Of a stretch of 64,000 bases of DNA, positions 33,590 through 44,259 are shown one piece after another. The translations under genes were made by a program, and so were the position numbers. The notes beneath the pieces were generated by a model. It was not told where the DNA came from and did no database searches. It saw only the letters and a list, made by a program, of their open reading frames with translations. The DNA lies in contig NC_039359.1 in assembly GCF_003573695.1 (NCBI RefSeq), positions 90,872,566 to 90,936,565 on the forward strand. The letters run 5' to 3'. Source of the stretch: Papaver somniferum (taxonomy: Eukaryota; Streptophyta; Magnoliopsida; Ranunculales; Papaveraceae). Positions within the stretch are counted from its first letter, which is position 1. Each line of letters opens with the position of its first letter.

Positions 33590-36320
33590 TCGAACTCTAA
33601 TTCCAATCTGGTTCTCTCTTTCTTTCTTCCTCTCCTCCGAAACACACCGTCGGCGCTCCATTACCACCGCTGCTCTTCTCTCAATCCCTCTTCTTCATCT
33701 CCATTTCTTGATTGAATTGACCCATATTAATTCTCATCTGCAATTTCTGGTGAAAATCATCACAACCTCAGTCACAGAAACTCATCAATTGAATACCTCA
33801 GATCCACCTTCTACAAACCCTAAATCAAACGATTCGTAATCTACTATTGATTTCTTCTTTCACTGATTCAATCTCAGAACCCCTTTCAATTCTTCACTCA
33901 ACATCTAACCTAGCCATAAGAATCATATCTCTCCATCCCTGAACATCGAATCAACAACAGAAAATTCATTATCTCTTCCATCTCTGATTAAAGTTTCTTA
34001 ATCATGGGTTCGATTTGTGGAATTGGTGTTGCTGCTGCTAGAAATCAAGATGGATGGTGAATTACAGTTAGGGTTTGAACAAGAAATTGGAGGTGAATAT
34101 TTTGACTGAACTGTAGGTGGAATTGATTACAGAAAAGAAGGAATTGAAATCGGTGATATCAGCTGAGTAGAGAAGAACTAAATGGTTCTCTATGTGATTC
34201 GAATTCTTAGATTATTGGAAGAAGAATTTTTAAGTGGGTTGAGCAGGTTGTGAAATGAAGAGTATGGGTGTCTGTGTTAGTGGTGTGTGGTCTGGTAAAT
34301 CTTGAGACACTGGTAATGAATATGTAATATGGGAGATGGCTTGTGCTGAGACAGATGGTGGAGTTTTCCGTGGTGATTACCCACTTGGTTTCCTTGTTAT
34401 TTATCATTCGAACTAACCCTTTTTTTCATTTGGCATTAGCAATGGTACCTGGTGGAGGTAATGTTGGTACTGGAGGTCTCTAAAACCAAGTTTGCCCCCT
34501 TGTCAACATTGCATTGTTCCTTGAGCTGGTAGAGGTGATTGAAGACCTATGGGGGTGAAGGGAGCTCCTTCCACGCGGAAAAGGTTTCAACCAGGTTTTG
34601 GATTCGCTGGACAAGAAAAGGACTGGAATTCACATTTCCATCTCTTAGGTAACTTATTCTCAACATAGTACATAGGCCCATATGAATTGTGTCGAATGGC
34701 ATCCCCATTCATGATAATATGCAGTCGTGTTAAGTATCAAATAAGCTTTTTGCTTTTCAATTATTTTTCTCGGATACAAGTATGTCCTATTCCGTTAGAG
34801 TCCCTAAGTAAAAATATGTGCTGCTATAATGTGCCTCCACATCAGGATTTAATGTTTCATTTATCTCTGTCATACACAATGTTGCACTTCCTGCTGAACT
34901 GCACAAATGGTTATCCAATAGGAAATTTATCTTCGTTTTGAATGTGGAAGTGTTTCTCTGTCCTCATTTACAAAACTAGTAACATGTTTAACTGCACTAG
35001 CATGTCATTATGTATTCAGGCGGAAGCTCCGTGTTTATTTGTTATTGACACTTTGTGGCTGGTGGAATTAATCTTATAGCTGAGAGAGTTGGGATTTCCA
35101 TTTTTCTGAGTTGAAGTCCTATGAAATAATCCCACTGAAAAGCATGTGTTGCTATTTTCTGTTTCATGTTTCGAAACGGTATTTGACATTGATGGCATAG
35201 AGTAAAAGATAAAATGAGGAGGAGGCATGGAAAGATTATTGCAAATAGCTGGCAAATTATTTTCTTTGTAAATTACATGAATTCTCTAATCTTCGTATTA
35301 TTATGTGAGGCTAATATCTGAGATTGTGCAGGGGCAACTATGTCTAGAAGCTACCTTGTACTCCAAAATTAGAGTTTATGAAGGTGGACAATCCGTGCTG
35401 GTAATGAGAAGTGGCTGCTTTTTTTTTTCTTCTCTTAATTTTATAAAACATAGGGAAAATCTTTGTCTCTTGTCAAAAGTGGGAGAGATCGAGTAGAAAT
35501 ATAAGTGTACATTCTGTATTCTCTCAGGACTATGATCTCAATCTGGTTCCCGATCTTTAACTGAGCAAAGATGGATGATGAGCAAGGTGATTTAACTGAC
35601 CAAGGAGCTGCACATGCCCGGTCAATGATGGTAGATCTTAGCTGTTTTTTTCTTGTCTAGCCAATTGGATTAGTCTTTAGACAACTGACATATCTTGAAT
35701 ATTGTGCATCATCTTACTCATGGTGAATCTTAATATTTCTCTTGTCAGTCTTTTATATTACATTCTGTAATCACCGTGGCTCTTTTACGTCTCTGTTGAG
35801 CTTGTATCTCTGTGATCCTTACAAATTAGTACATTGCTTGTTTTATATAGCACCACCAGGGATGACAATTCAAGTGGAAGGTGGTTATGGCGAGCGTCTT
35901 CCACCCGCAGAAACCAGATTTAGTCATAGAGGTACATGCACTCCTTTTTTGTTTCCTGCTGCAATAATCTGTAGTTGTTCAGAGTCTTAATCTGCATGAA
36001 TGATGCTCTGATTAAAGTTTCTCTGGTGAAAAAATCGTGTCGCAGGACTTTGTGGATGATTACGTTTCCACTGATAACGACCACGATGATCAACTTGGGT
36101 ACGAGGTGCAAGGAGAGGATCTTAAAGGGGACCGCGAGACTGAAGAGGATATGGCAGCACAGCCTGATAATGAATCTTATGAAGGAGATGGTGTTCTGCC
36201 TTTCCCTTCAGAAGCAACACATTTTCTTTATTGTCCCCTGATCCTAAAAGGCATTACTCTGTCTATTCTCTTAGGGGTTTTTGCGCGCCCCATGAAGGAA
36301 GGTAATCATTGCTTTTAAAA
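33590..36320 (+). pseudogene. Gene-like fragments inside the CACTA element, family not recognised
   Basis: The sequence looks like a transcribed gene: a pyrimidine-rich leader (33590-33840) and exon-like blocks bounded by AG/GT. Examples are 35566-35632 (MDDEQGDLTDQGAAHARSMM, then GT), 35852-35930 (GMTIQVEGGYGERLPPAET) and 36047-36300 (FVDDYVSTDNDHDDQLGYE, an acidic segment). Reading phases between blocks do not match, so no continuous protein results. I cannot name the family. Capture of a host gene by the transposon is one explanation; an old resident gene is another. Confidence 0.4.
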
Positions 36321-37539
36321 TTTTGACAAGGTTGTTATTATCTATTTTCTCTATTCATGTTAGAACTAGGAGAATTTTCAAATGACCCTTTGAGGATGAT
36401 GATCTAAGGGCTAAACTCTAGATAATGTCGCTAGGTGGCCAAGGGGGGCTGGTGCCTAGAAGGACTAGTCGAGGACTTGGTGGATATTAGTATATTACCG
36501 ATATATGTATATGCAGTATTGTGCATGTGTATAGAGAGACAGAGGTGGTTTAAAATTATTTGGAAGAAATATAAACTCTTAACAATTGGAGAAGAGAAGG
36601 CAGCTGGTCTTCTTTCTCTTACTCTCTATGTTTTGCGTACTCGTCTTTTAGGCGAAGCCTAGTCGGGCAAGCCCTTTAGTTGTTAAGCGCCCAAAAGCCC
36701 TCATATTTAATACTTTAAACTCTTGTTCTGTGTGTTTGATTATAATTTTTTCTTTATCTTTAATTTTTTCTTGTCCCTCAAGGCTACTTGGTGCAAATGC
36801 CTACTGTAGTTTTAATCAATATGGAAGAATGTTATTTTGGAGTATGTATCATTTCGATCTTCAGATCCAATTGATTTTAGGTTACCTGGTGTTGATTTAT
36901 TTTAATTAAATTAACTGTTCTCGCACATGGGAAAAGAACACGAGATCTAGTAGAGTCTTGTATAAACAAGATTTTGGTCGCTTAACCTATGTTTTCGTAC
37001 ATGATCAATTTGACACCATATATTTTTCAGACAATGAGAGTTATGTTATGTACTCTTGCCCTCATTTTTTAGATGGTACGCCTTGTTTACTGTTTGGATC
37101 TCCTCCAAATTATTGAAATATGCAGTTCTATGTGTATTCTTAAATATATCCACTATCTCCAGGAACTTAAGCACAAGAATGATGATGGCAGTATGAATCT
37201 CTTATTATGAGCTAGGTGCTACAAAGTCGAAGGAGTGTTCATATTTTGTTTCAAAATTAAGGAAATTGTAATCATCATTTTATTAAGAAATGATTAGTTT
37301 GTATTTTTAATCTTTTTGTTCCTGTAAAGATTTTCTTTTTTTAAGAAATGATGTAAATTGATCTATGTGATATGATAAAACTTGATTCAGTTTTTAATTT
37401 GGTTCATAATTTGTTTTAGTATCAATTTTAATTGTTCTTTTAACTTCAATTTCAATTTGGGATTATCTAAATCGAAATCGGCCAGATACTTCCGGCACCA
37501 GAACAACAGATGTAATCGGCAAAAATTTTGGTAGCTCAA

Positions 37540-37930
37540 AAATGTAAGCAACCAACTTCAGGTATTTCACTTGCTCTATTATTATGGTTGGTCTATCTAT
37601 GAAGCGATTGGCGTTTCACTTGCTCTATTATCATTGTTTTATCTATGAAGTGATCATCGTTTCACATGCTGTATTTTGGTTGGTCTAGCTTTAAAGCGAT
37701 CACTATTTTGCTTGCTCTAGGAAGGTCGGTCTAGCCATGAAGCAATTAAGAAAAAAGACGCTACATGATAATTGCTTGATTACTAAAGCGATTGCCCAGC
37801 TGCTCTAGACTTGTTGGAATCCCACTTTTTGCAACTCCAGAGCGAGAGCCAAATTAAATCGCTTTAAGGGATTGAGCGACTCAATATGGGCTTTTCCAAC
37901 CAAAAATGCCTGGTCGCTTAATCCAACTTT
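37540..37930. repeat. CACTA right subterminal repeats
   Basis: Repeats of 'TCTATGAAGCGATT'-like and 'CACTTGCTCTATTAT' motifs, several in inverse form, ending next to the terminal repeat. Subterminal repeats are where CACTA transposases bind in studied elements; role inferred. Confidence 0.6.
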
Positions 37931-37941
37931 TCTTGTAGTGC

Positions 37942-38040
37942 CTGATCAATACAAAAGCAAAAAGAAAAAATAAGGACATCAAACTTGATGATGGGTTCAA
38001 CGTTTACTCCTACAAGGAAAGCCTCGTTTCAATCTATTAA
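37942..38040 (+). pseudogene. Severed 3' end of the F-box gene
   Basis: Directly after the CACTA end, a 32-codon frame reads NKDIKLDDGFNVYSYKESLV and SIY before TAA 38038-38040. The motif YSYKESLVSI resembles the usual end of FBA-type F-box proteins (ESLVSL). The 5' part stops at 30729. Simple joining leaves the two parts one base out of phase, in line with the imperfect target duplication. It has no promoter or start of its own. Confidence 0.68.
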
Positions 38041-38578
38041 CGCAAAATGGCTGGCAATGCAGCGGAAGAGAATTATTGATTGCTAGCTAGCTAGTTCCCG
38101 TGACCATGGAAGCACCTCGTTTCAATCAAGATGTAGTGTACATTTTTTATGTAAGAAGAGTTTTTAAAGAGTAACCAGAAAATATTGTTGTAATCATTAT
38201 TATTTTTCAAGTTTCATTTAGAATCTTAATAATTGGCTTCTCATTGATCATCTTACTTTTGTTTAATTTATTTAATTGCCTGAATGGGTAAAACATTCAT
38301 GCATTGCTTGGGTCCGGTTCTTCGTCATGAGTAATCATACCAATGTTCTTTTTAACACATAAAATATGGGCACAACCAAACTATTTACACAACCATAAAT
38401 AAAAGAAACTAGTTATGATCGCAACAATTCGAATACCCAAACTAAATATGTTAAACAACTTTCTTAACTAGATATTTTTTTAATAAGAAAAGAAGTTTTA
38501 TTAGAGAATGAGGAATGTACAGAAGTCTACCAAAGATAGACTAGAAAAAACAAACAACTAACGAGAAATTACGAGAAA
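38041..38578. other. Unassigned DNA
   Basis: Former 3' flank of the F-box gene. AT-rich, no coding domain seen. Confidence 0.35.
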
Positions 38579-38956
38579 TTAGTTTCCCAATTTGAAACAA
38601 CATAAGAAGCATCCATAGATAGAACCCATCCCTTTATTTTTTTTGCACTTCTTAAATACTAGCTTGAACAGACATTTAATTTTCTTTGAGCACGTTGTGT
38701 TCTTCCTCGTCGTGTTTCCTTTATACACATTACCCTTCCCCTTGTGACTAACATCCGGATCTCCACTTCTCTCAAAAATAATTTCAAAACGAGTTTTGCT
38801 GTCTTTTCCATTCAAAACTAATATGTGCATGGCTTTCTTGGCATGTCCTCTAGCCCAATTCTTCGTATCAATAGGTAAGTCAAATACCAACTCATTGACA
38901 TAGTGATGGAATGTATCTTCGAACAACATATCGACTGGAGAAGGTTGATCATCCAT
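38579..38956 (-). pseudogene. MULE transposase N-terminal (FAR1/MuDR-type zinc-binding) fragment
   Basis: A 125-codon frame with AMHILVLNGKDSKTRFEIIF, ERSGDP and then CSKKIKCLFKLVFKKCKK. The run 'FE..ERSG...TTRK...KC.FKL' resembles the DNA-binding N-terminus of plant MULE/FAR1-related transposases. No MULE catalytic domain follows, so this is a fragment. It sits beside another set of TTCGG repeats, as the PMD element does. Confidence 0.45.
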
Positions 38957-39009
38957 TGGTATAGGTTAGCGTTCAATATACAAGAAATTGAAGAACATCA
39001 ATTTCAATA

Positions 39010-39290
39010 AAAAATAAGTTCGGCAACGAAATAATTTTATCGAAAAAATCGAACACAAAGTTCGGTTAAGCAGTTTTGCAAACCAACCGTAGTTGGCAGT
39101 TTGCTTAAAAATATTTTGGTACGTGAAGTTCGGCTGGGAACTTGGTTGGGTTAAAGTTTGCGAACCAACCAAACTTCGTACATCTGGTAAAATCTTAATT
39201 ATACGTAAAGTTCGGTAAGAAATTTTTATAGGTTATAGTTCGCGAACCAACCGAACTTCGTACACTTGGTAAAATCTTAATTATATGTTG
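39010..39290. repeat. TTCGG/CCGAA repeats next to the MULE fragment
   Basis: AAGTTCGG alternates with CGAACCAACCGAACTTCGTAC; one unit of about 88 bp (with TGGTAAAATCTTAATTATA) occurs twice, near 39152 and 39240. The core resembles the TTCGGTT repeats of the PMD element but the rest of the unit differs. Confidence 0.65.
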
Positions 39291-39559
39291 TGCCATCTGC
39301 CTCATATTGTTGTTGAGAGCTTTCCATCTGCCGCATAGTCTGTTAGTATGTCCGTCACTTGGTTTCCTTCTCTATGGTTGTGCTGGATAGTGCAATATGA
39401 AATGTATACCATGGTTTCCTTATCTATGGTTGGCATTGGCGCATTCTCTGGTTTATTTCAGCAGTCATTCGTGGTATATACCATGGTTTGTTGGTGGAAG
39501 AATTTATGAAGCACATGAGATTTTCAGGATCTGTCTCAAATGAATTTTTTTATCATTGT

Positions 39560-40830
39560 CTTTCTGTCGTGGATCTAGATGTCATTAATGTGGCCTAAGT
39601 CTCAGTCATCAAAGCATTGGTTATTCCTAATAGTTGCGCAAGAGCCGTTACGGTTCCCGCCTTCGAATCCCTGCGAATGGAACCCGTACCTACAACTCCA
39701 GGGTGTTCCCATGACAATTCCATTTGTTGATATTGATCCAATCCCTATCCGAACAGCTTACTAAGATAGTTGTTATTTAGATGTTACTTTCTAAGGTACT
39801 GGTTGGTGGTTCTCCAAGAATAACCAGAGGTGTGAGATCTTCTTTGCCATTCGGATTCCTGTTGTTGCTTTGAGAACCGCTGCATACCTTTGTTGGAATA
39901 TGAGTTCATTTTTAGATGTCCATAGAGACCAATAGAAGAAAATAATATGTCGTAATAGAAGTCTTGGGAAGTTCCTTGCAGAAGTTGAGGAATTTAAAGA
40001 AATTTGGAAAATGTGGTTGTTGTTTGGGTTAATTGAAAGGCGAGTAAGAAACGTGTTTTAGACGTTGACTAAAATCGGGAAATGAAGGAGCATGTGTTCA
40101 GCTGATTCCGGATCATCATTGTATCGGGGGAAGGTTTAAGTTGGTGAAATAGAAACAATTTATGATAAATAAGGTCAGAGGATCTTCGTTGATTGGTTTC
40201 CACAAGAAAGCCTGGATTTTGGCGGAATGGTAAAGTCAGTAGGAACTTGGTGACTGAGAAGGGGTTTAAATTAGATTAGTTAACCTCTTGGGTTAAACAT
40301 TTATAACCGGATGCGGTGGTATATTCACCACATTTTGAAGTGCAACTAAATGATCTTATCTGGGGAGGCTGTCCCAGGAGATGTTGATATTTATAATTTG
40401 TTGGGCTGCAAGGAATATTATTTTGCTTATCATACCTCCGGTAATGAGAAAATAGAATGATACCATCTTCTGTCTAGATAGGGTGACATCGAGTAGGATC
40501 AAGATTTTCAAATTGTGGTATTACGGGTTTCCAAACCATTACCGATGTATAAGATCTGGAAAGAAGGTATGAAGGAATCCATTTGCTTCCGGTATGGGAT
40601 GAAGGAGGAAGAAATGAGTGTGATTATTTGGAAAATATGTTAATGCTCAAAGTATTTCTCTTTGCAGAGGCTGGTCCAGATGGAGTCTGACTGATCATTC
40701 AGATTCCGTATTCTTTTCATGAGCAAGGTTTTTTTGTGATTGTTGTTTTTGCCCCCTGCATATTTTGGTTTTGTTGATTTGTTCCAACCTAAAGGATGTA
40801 GATTTTTAACGGAGGAATCATGTCCCAAAA
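39560..40830 (-). mobile_element. Degenerate LINE remnant on the minus strand
   Basis: The minus strand encodes KTLLMKRIRNLNDQSDSIWT with SLCKEKYF (40650-40800), a segment typical of the linker between reverse transcriptase and zinc-binding domain in plant LINEs. Towards 39590 it reads GVVGTGSIRRDSKAG then ALAQLLGITNALMTE, an RNase H-like segment. Between them the frame is broken many times. Its sequence differs from the LINE of the array. Confidence 0.5.
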
Positions 40831-41449
40831 AAAACGTTCCCGGTGATACAATTTATGTGATTGTGCATATGGGTGGGGAAAAGTTGTGTTTGTATAAGGT
40901 AATTGGAGAGTAGAAGAGCACTAACCTCCCCGCGGTCTAAGGAAGTTTGTCGTCCACCCCTTTGCCGTTCGTGCTGGACGTTGAAGTGCGACGATGTGAT
41001 AAGAGGTTCTCCCTTGCTAGAGGTCACCCTCGGATATATAGGCGGGATCGAAGCGGTTGGCATGGTAAAGAATTGATGTAAATTGTCCACCTCAGTTGTT
41101 CTAGTTTTTGATGGTGCATAATTGTGGATTTTGATGTGTTGATTACCTGTACCGACGATGAGAAATATGACTGGAGTAAGATAAAAAATAATTATGAACT
41201 TATCTCCAATAGTTTGGTGGTTGACAAGCTTCCTCTCATAGAGGCGGTTGGGGATCGATTAGGGGTCAAATCCTGTGATAAGGAGAAAATCCTACTTGTA
41301 TGGATTTAGGAACAGTAAAACGAACCACCATTTTATAACCGTAATTAAAAAAAAGTAAAAAAATTATTAGCACCAATTGGAAAATATCACTCGATATATT
41401 AAAATAATATCAAAAGTAAAGGCGACAAGGATTAATTTAATAAATCAAC
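40831..41449. other. Unassigned DNA left of the tandem array
   Basis: A 61-codon plus-strand frame (41124-41309) has no family I recognise. AT-rich near the array edge. Confidence 0.35.
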
Positions 41450-41456
41450 AAGAAAA

Positions 41457-42330
41457 GAGCCACTGAGAGTCTTTGACCAGAACCAAGGAGGGAATATACT
41501 TATTGGCATTAATTCTTTAACCAATCCAAGAGCAGAACTTGTCAAGCAAAGTCTTAAGATTACAAGCATTCTTTTAGTTGGCCTTCAGCAAAATGATACT
41601 CTCATCAACAAATAGAGAGTGAGTAACCATAGGAGATCCTCTAGCAATAGTAAACCCAAAATACACTTATCTTCAATGACAACATTAATGAGTTTAGTTA
41701 GGGTCTTTAAACAAAGATAAACAAAAAGGGGATAAAGGATCCCCAGTCTTAGACTATTACAAGGTCTAAAACTAGAGCTAGGAGACCCGTTAATAAGCAC
41801 TTGAAATGAAACATATATAAGATATGCACTTCATGATCCAGCCAATAAAGATATGGTCAAAACCATTGCATATTAAAAATATTTTCGGTAAAATCTCGTC
41901 TAATAATATCATAAGCCTTGTCAAATTCCAGTCTTAAGTCTATCCACCCCTTCTCACCTTTCTTAGGTTTGAAAGAATGTATGATCTCACTGCAAATGAT
42001 GGCAGAATCAAAGAGAGACCTACCGGGAATAAAAGCATGTTGGTTCTGAGCCACAATCTTACCAATCAAAGGTCTGCTTCTGTTGGTGATAATATTAGTA
42101 ATAATCTTCGTAATAAAATTACACAAGATAATGGGCGTGTATTCCTTTATACAATTAGGATTACTTACCTTCGGTATCAAAGCAATGTAGGTTTTATTGA
42201 GTCTAGGAATGTAGACTTTTTATCCGCTTTGTTTAATTTTGAAGTAATGGGTGTTACTACACCAAAACTGATTTCTAGTTCTCTGTTTAGGTCTTGGTTT
42301 CAGCAAAGTTTATCAAAATAAAATAAAATA
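41457..42330 (-). pseudogene. Unit 1: inverted LINE reverse-transcriptase fragment
   Basis: The minus strand encodes IPKVSNPNCIKEYTPI, LCNFITKIITNIITNR, then QNQHAFIPGRSLFDSAIICS and DLRLEFDKAYD, the palm/fingers of a plant LINE reverse transcriptase. A further frame nearer 41600-41800 shows LINGSPSSSFRPCNSLRLG. Several frameshifts; the usual catalytic FADD box is not preserved in a readable frame. It lies head to head with the forward LINE piece at 42668. Confidence 0.8.
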
Positions 42331-42667
42331 AACGTGCAAGAAAGGGTAAGATATAGACATTCGTTTACACCTTAATTTGTTATAATTTTTTGTGAAATAT
42401 ATATGTAACTGTAATTTCATGAGTTATATTTGAATCGAATTTTCTGTCAAAATTCACTAATTTTCTACGATGTGATGTGTCACCCTTATTTATAGATCAT
42501 ATAAACGTACATGTTCTTAACCCTGATGTTTGAAATTAGAAGTGTGAAATGTCCTAAACTACGAGTTTATCATTTACCAAAAGCACCACTAAAGTCGCTT
42601 AAAATATTCATAATATTTCTCGATTCTTTTACATCAACTTTCATATATATAAAATTATTATCTCCAA
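42331..42667. other. Unit 1 spacer between the opposed LINE pieces
   Basis: About 340 bp of AT-rich sequence without a domain, present in all three units (a stretch of about 50 bp is missing from unit 2 near 51130). Confidence 0.5.
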
Positions 42668-43654
42668 AGTAGATAAGAGTAATTGAAGGGATAAATTTAG
42701 TGTTCAACAACAGGCTGCTTTAAATGTTGTTCCAAAGGAAGTTTGGAAGTCTCTATGGAAGATGAAACTGCCACACCTTGTGAAATTGTTCAGTTGGAAA
42801 TGTTTAAAAGGAATTGTACCCACAAGACTTAGATTATGTCAAGCAATGCAGTACATTGAAACACGTTGTGAAATCTGTAAACAAGAGGAGGATTCTCTAT
42901 ATCATTTGCTGATTAGTTGCAACCATGCAAAAGTTGTATGGAGGTCTCTCAATATCAATATTGATGGAGTAATCAATAACTGCTATTCCGTCAGAGACTG
43001 GATAATTTCTTGGTTTCATGGAGTGAAAAATGTCGATGAAGATGAAAGACTGAAATGGAGAGAACTCTTGATGGTGGGATGCTGGATCATCTGGAAAGAG
43101 CGCTGTAATTGTGTTTTCCAGGATAAAACCCAACACCCTCATAATACTTCCTCCATAATTCAGTATCAGTTACTGAGTATTAATCACACATCGCATTAAA
43201 GAAATTTTGATACCACTTCTACAATTTCCATGATTTTACATATGAAAATCATGCATCTAAAAATTTGCATCATATTCATTCTGTAGATATGCTTTCCCTG
43301 AATAATTTACAAATTAGTCATGCGACAGATTTTACTGTGTTTAAAATTCATGTAGATGCATCATTTGATATTAATACTAATGAGTGTGGCTCTGGTATGG
43401 TTTTATACAATACTGCAGGTGAATGCACATGCTTCAAAGGAACCTATGCAACTGGAATAATCAATGCAGGGACTGGAGAATGCCTGGCAACGCGGGAGGG
43501 ATTACAATGGGACAAAGCTATGGAATTGGATGGGATTCATCTACTTGCTAATGCCGAAGTAGTTGTCAACTCCATCAAGAATAATCTAGCTCTTGTCAGA
43601 TGGGAGAATAGGAAAATTTTAAGAGACATCAAAGTACTTTTAGAGTCTTTTACT
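42668..43654 (+). pseudogene. Unit 1: forward LINE zinc-binding and RNase H-like fragment
   Basis: Encodes NVVPKEVWKSLWKMKLPHLV, the zinc-binding pattern CEICKQEEDSLYHLLISC, GCWIIWKERC, then after a stop (TAA 43197-43199) an RNase H-like stretch HVDASFDINTNECGSGMVLY. It extends further upstream than the copy at 28355. Its 3' end is replaced at TTTTACTTTTGT by F-box DNA. Confidence 0.85.
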
Positions 43655-43771
43655 TTTGTGTCCCCAGTTATATTCAGTACGTGATAAACTGGCCTGCACT
43701 AAGTCTCAGTGTACTCGTGATGCACTGTTTTTTGAGGTATGGGTTCTGAATGATTATAATACGAAGGAGGA
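43655..43771 (+). pseudogene. Unit 1: 117-bp F-box gene fragment
   Basis: Matches F-box gene positions 30450-30566 without indels (constant offset 13205), with one base change seen (GATGCACTG for GATGGACTG). It begins at the LINE joint (shared TTTGT) and ends at GAAGGAGGA, where the copia LTR starts. Out of frame with the LINE frame, which stops ten codons in. Confidence 0.93.
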
Positions 43772-44210
43772 TATTAGATTTATCAGTCCCTTGATAAATT
43801 TGTTTACTATACATATTTACAGAAAGAAAGATAATATCAATCACTACCATTACTCAATTCTCTAAACAGGGAAAGAAGATTAGTACATGCAACCTAAACA
43901 TAGAAGGAAGATTAGTACATGCAAGATAATACGTGATTAATGTCATGCAAAGAAGATCAATGCATGCAGAGAAGATTATATATGATTAATGTCATGCAAA
44001 GAAGAATATGAAAAGAAGATCAATGCATGCATAGAAGATTATATGTGATTAAGAATATGTTGTAATTATATTTAATTCCTTTGATCTATTTATAGTATTA
44101 GGATCTTTTCTCTTGTTATGAAACAATAATCTGTAGATATACACAATAAAATCATCAACCTTCACACTGTTGTGTGAAAAACCAAAAACTATGTTACCCA
44201 AATTTTCTTA
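43772..44210 (+). repeat. Copia A 5' LTR
   Basis: 439 bp, contains repeated blocks of AGAAGATCAATGCATGCA and a TATTTATAG TATA-like site near 44090. Same length as the 5' LTR of copy B. Confidence 0.88.
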
Positions 44211-44230
44211 TGGTAATCTAGAGCTAGGTT
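44211..44230 (+). other. Copia A primer-binding site
   Basis: TGGTAATCTAGAGCTAGGTT, close to the initiator tRNA-Met complement TGGTATCAGAGC, directly after the LTR. The same site follows each LTR at 49088, 52771 and 57622. Confidence 0.7.
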
Positions 44231-44259
44231 AAATTTTTTTTCCCTACAACATCATCATC

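Larger units (their letters stand above)
30730..37940 (+). mobile_element. CACTA (EnSpm/CMC) transposon inserted in the F-box gene, non-autonomous
   Basis: The left end reads CACTACAAGAAAACTTGG and the right end reads AACTTTTCTTGTAGTG, the signature CACTA terminal repeat with its inverse. Subterminal repeats lie at both ends (AAGCGACCAAAAT..., GGTCGCTTAA on the right). The element is 7211 bp. No transposase domain was seen in any frame; the inside has two minisatellites and gene-like fragments. The flanking trinucleotides (TGC left, CCT right) do not match, so the 3-bp target duplication has mutated or one end has been rearranged. Confidence 0.85.

Noticed and set aside
33510..33839. 109-codon frame as a protein gene
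   Set aside because: Looks like a leader region: pyrimidine-rich, no domain, no conserved pattern.
42762..43865. A new fused LINE/F-box protein gene
   Set aside because: The LINE frame stops ten codons into the F-box part and has earlier stops; the F-box frame there has no F-box and runs into the copia LTR.
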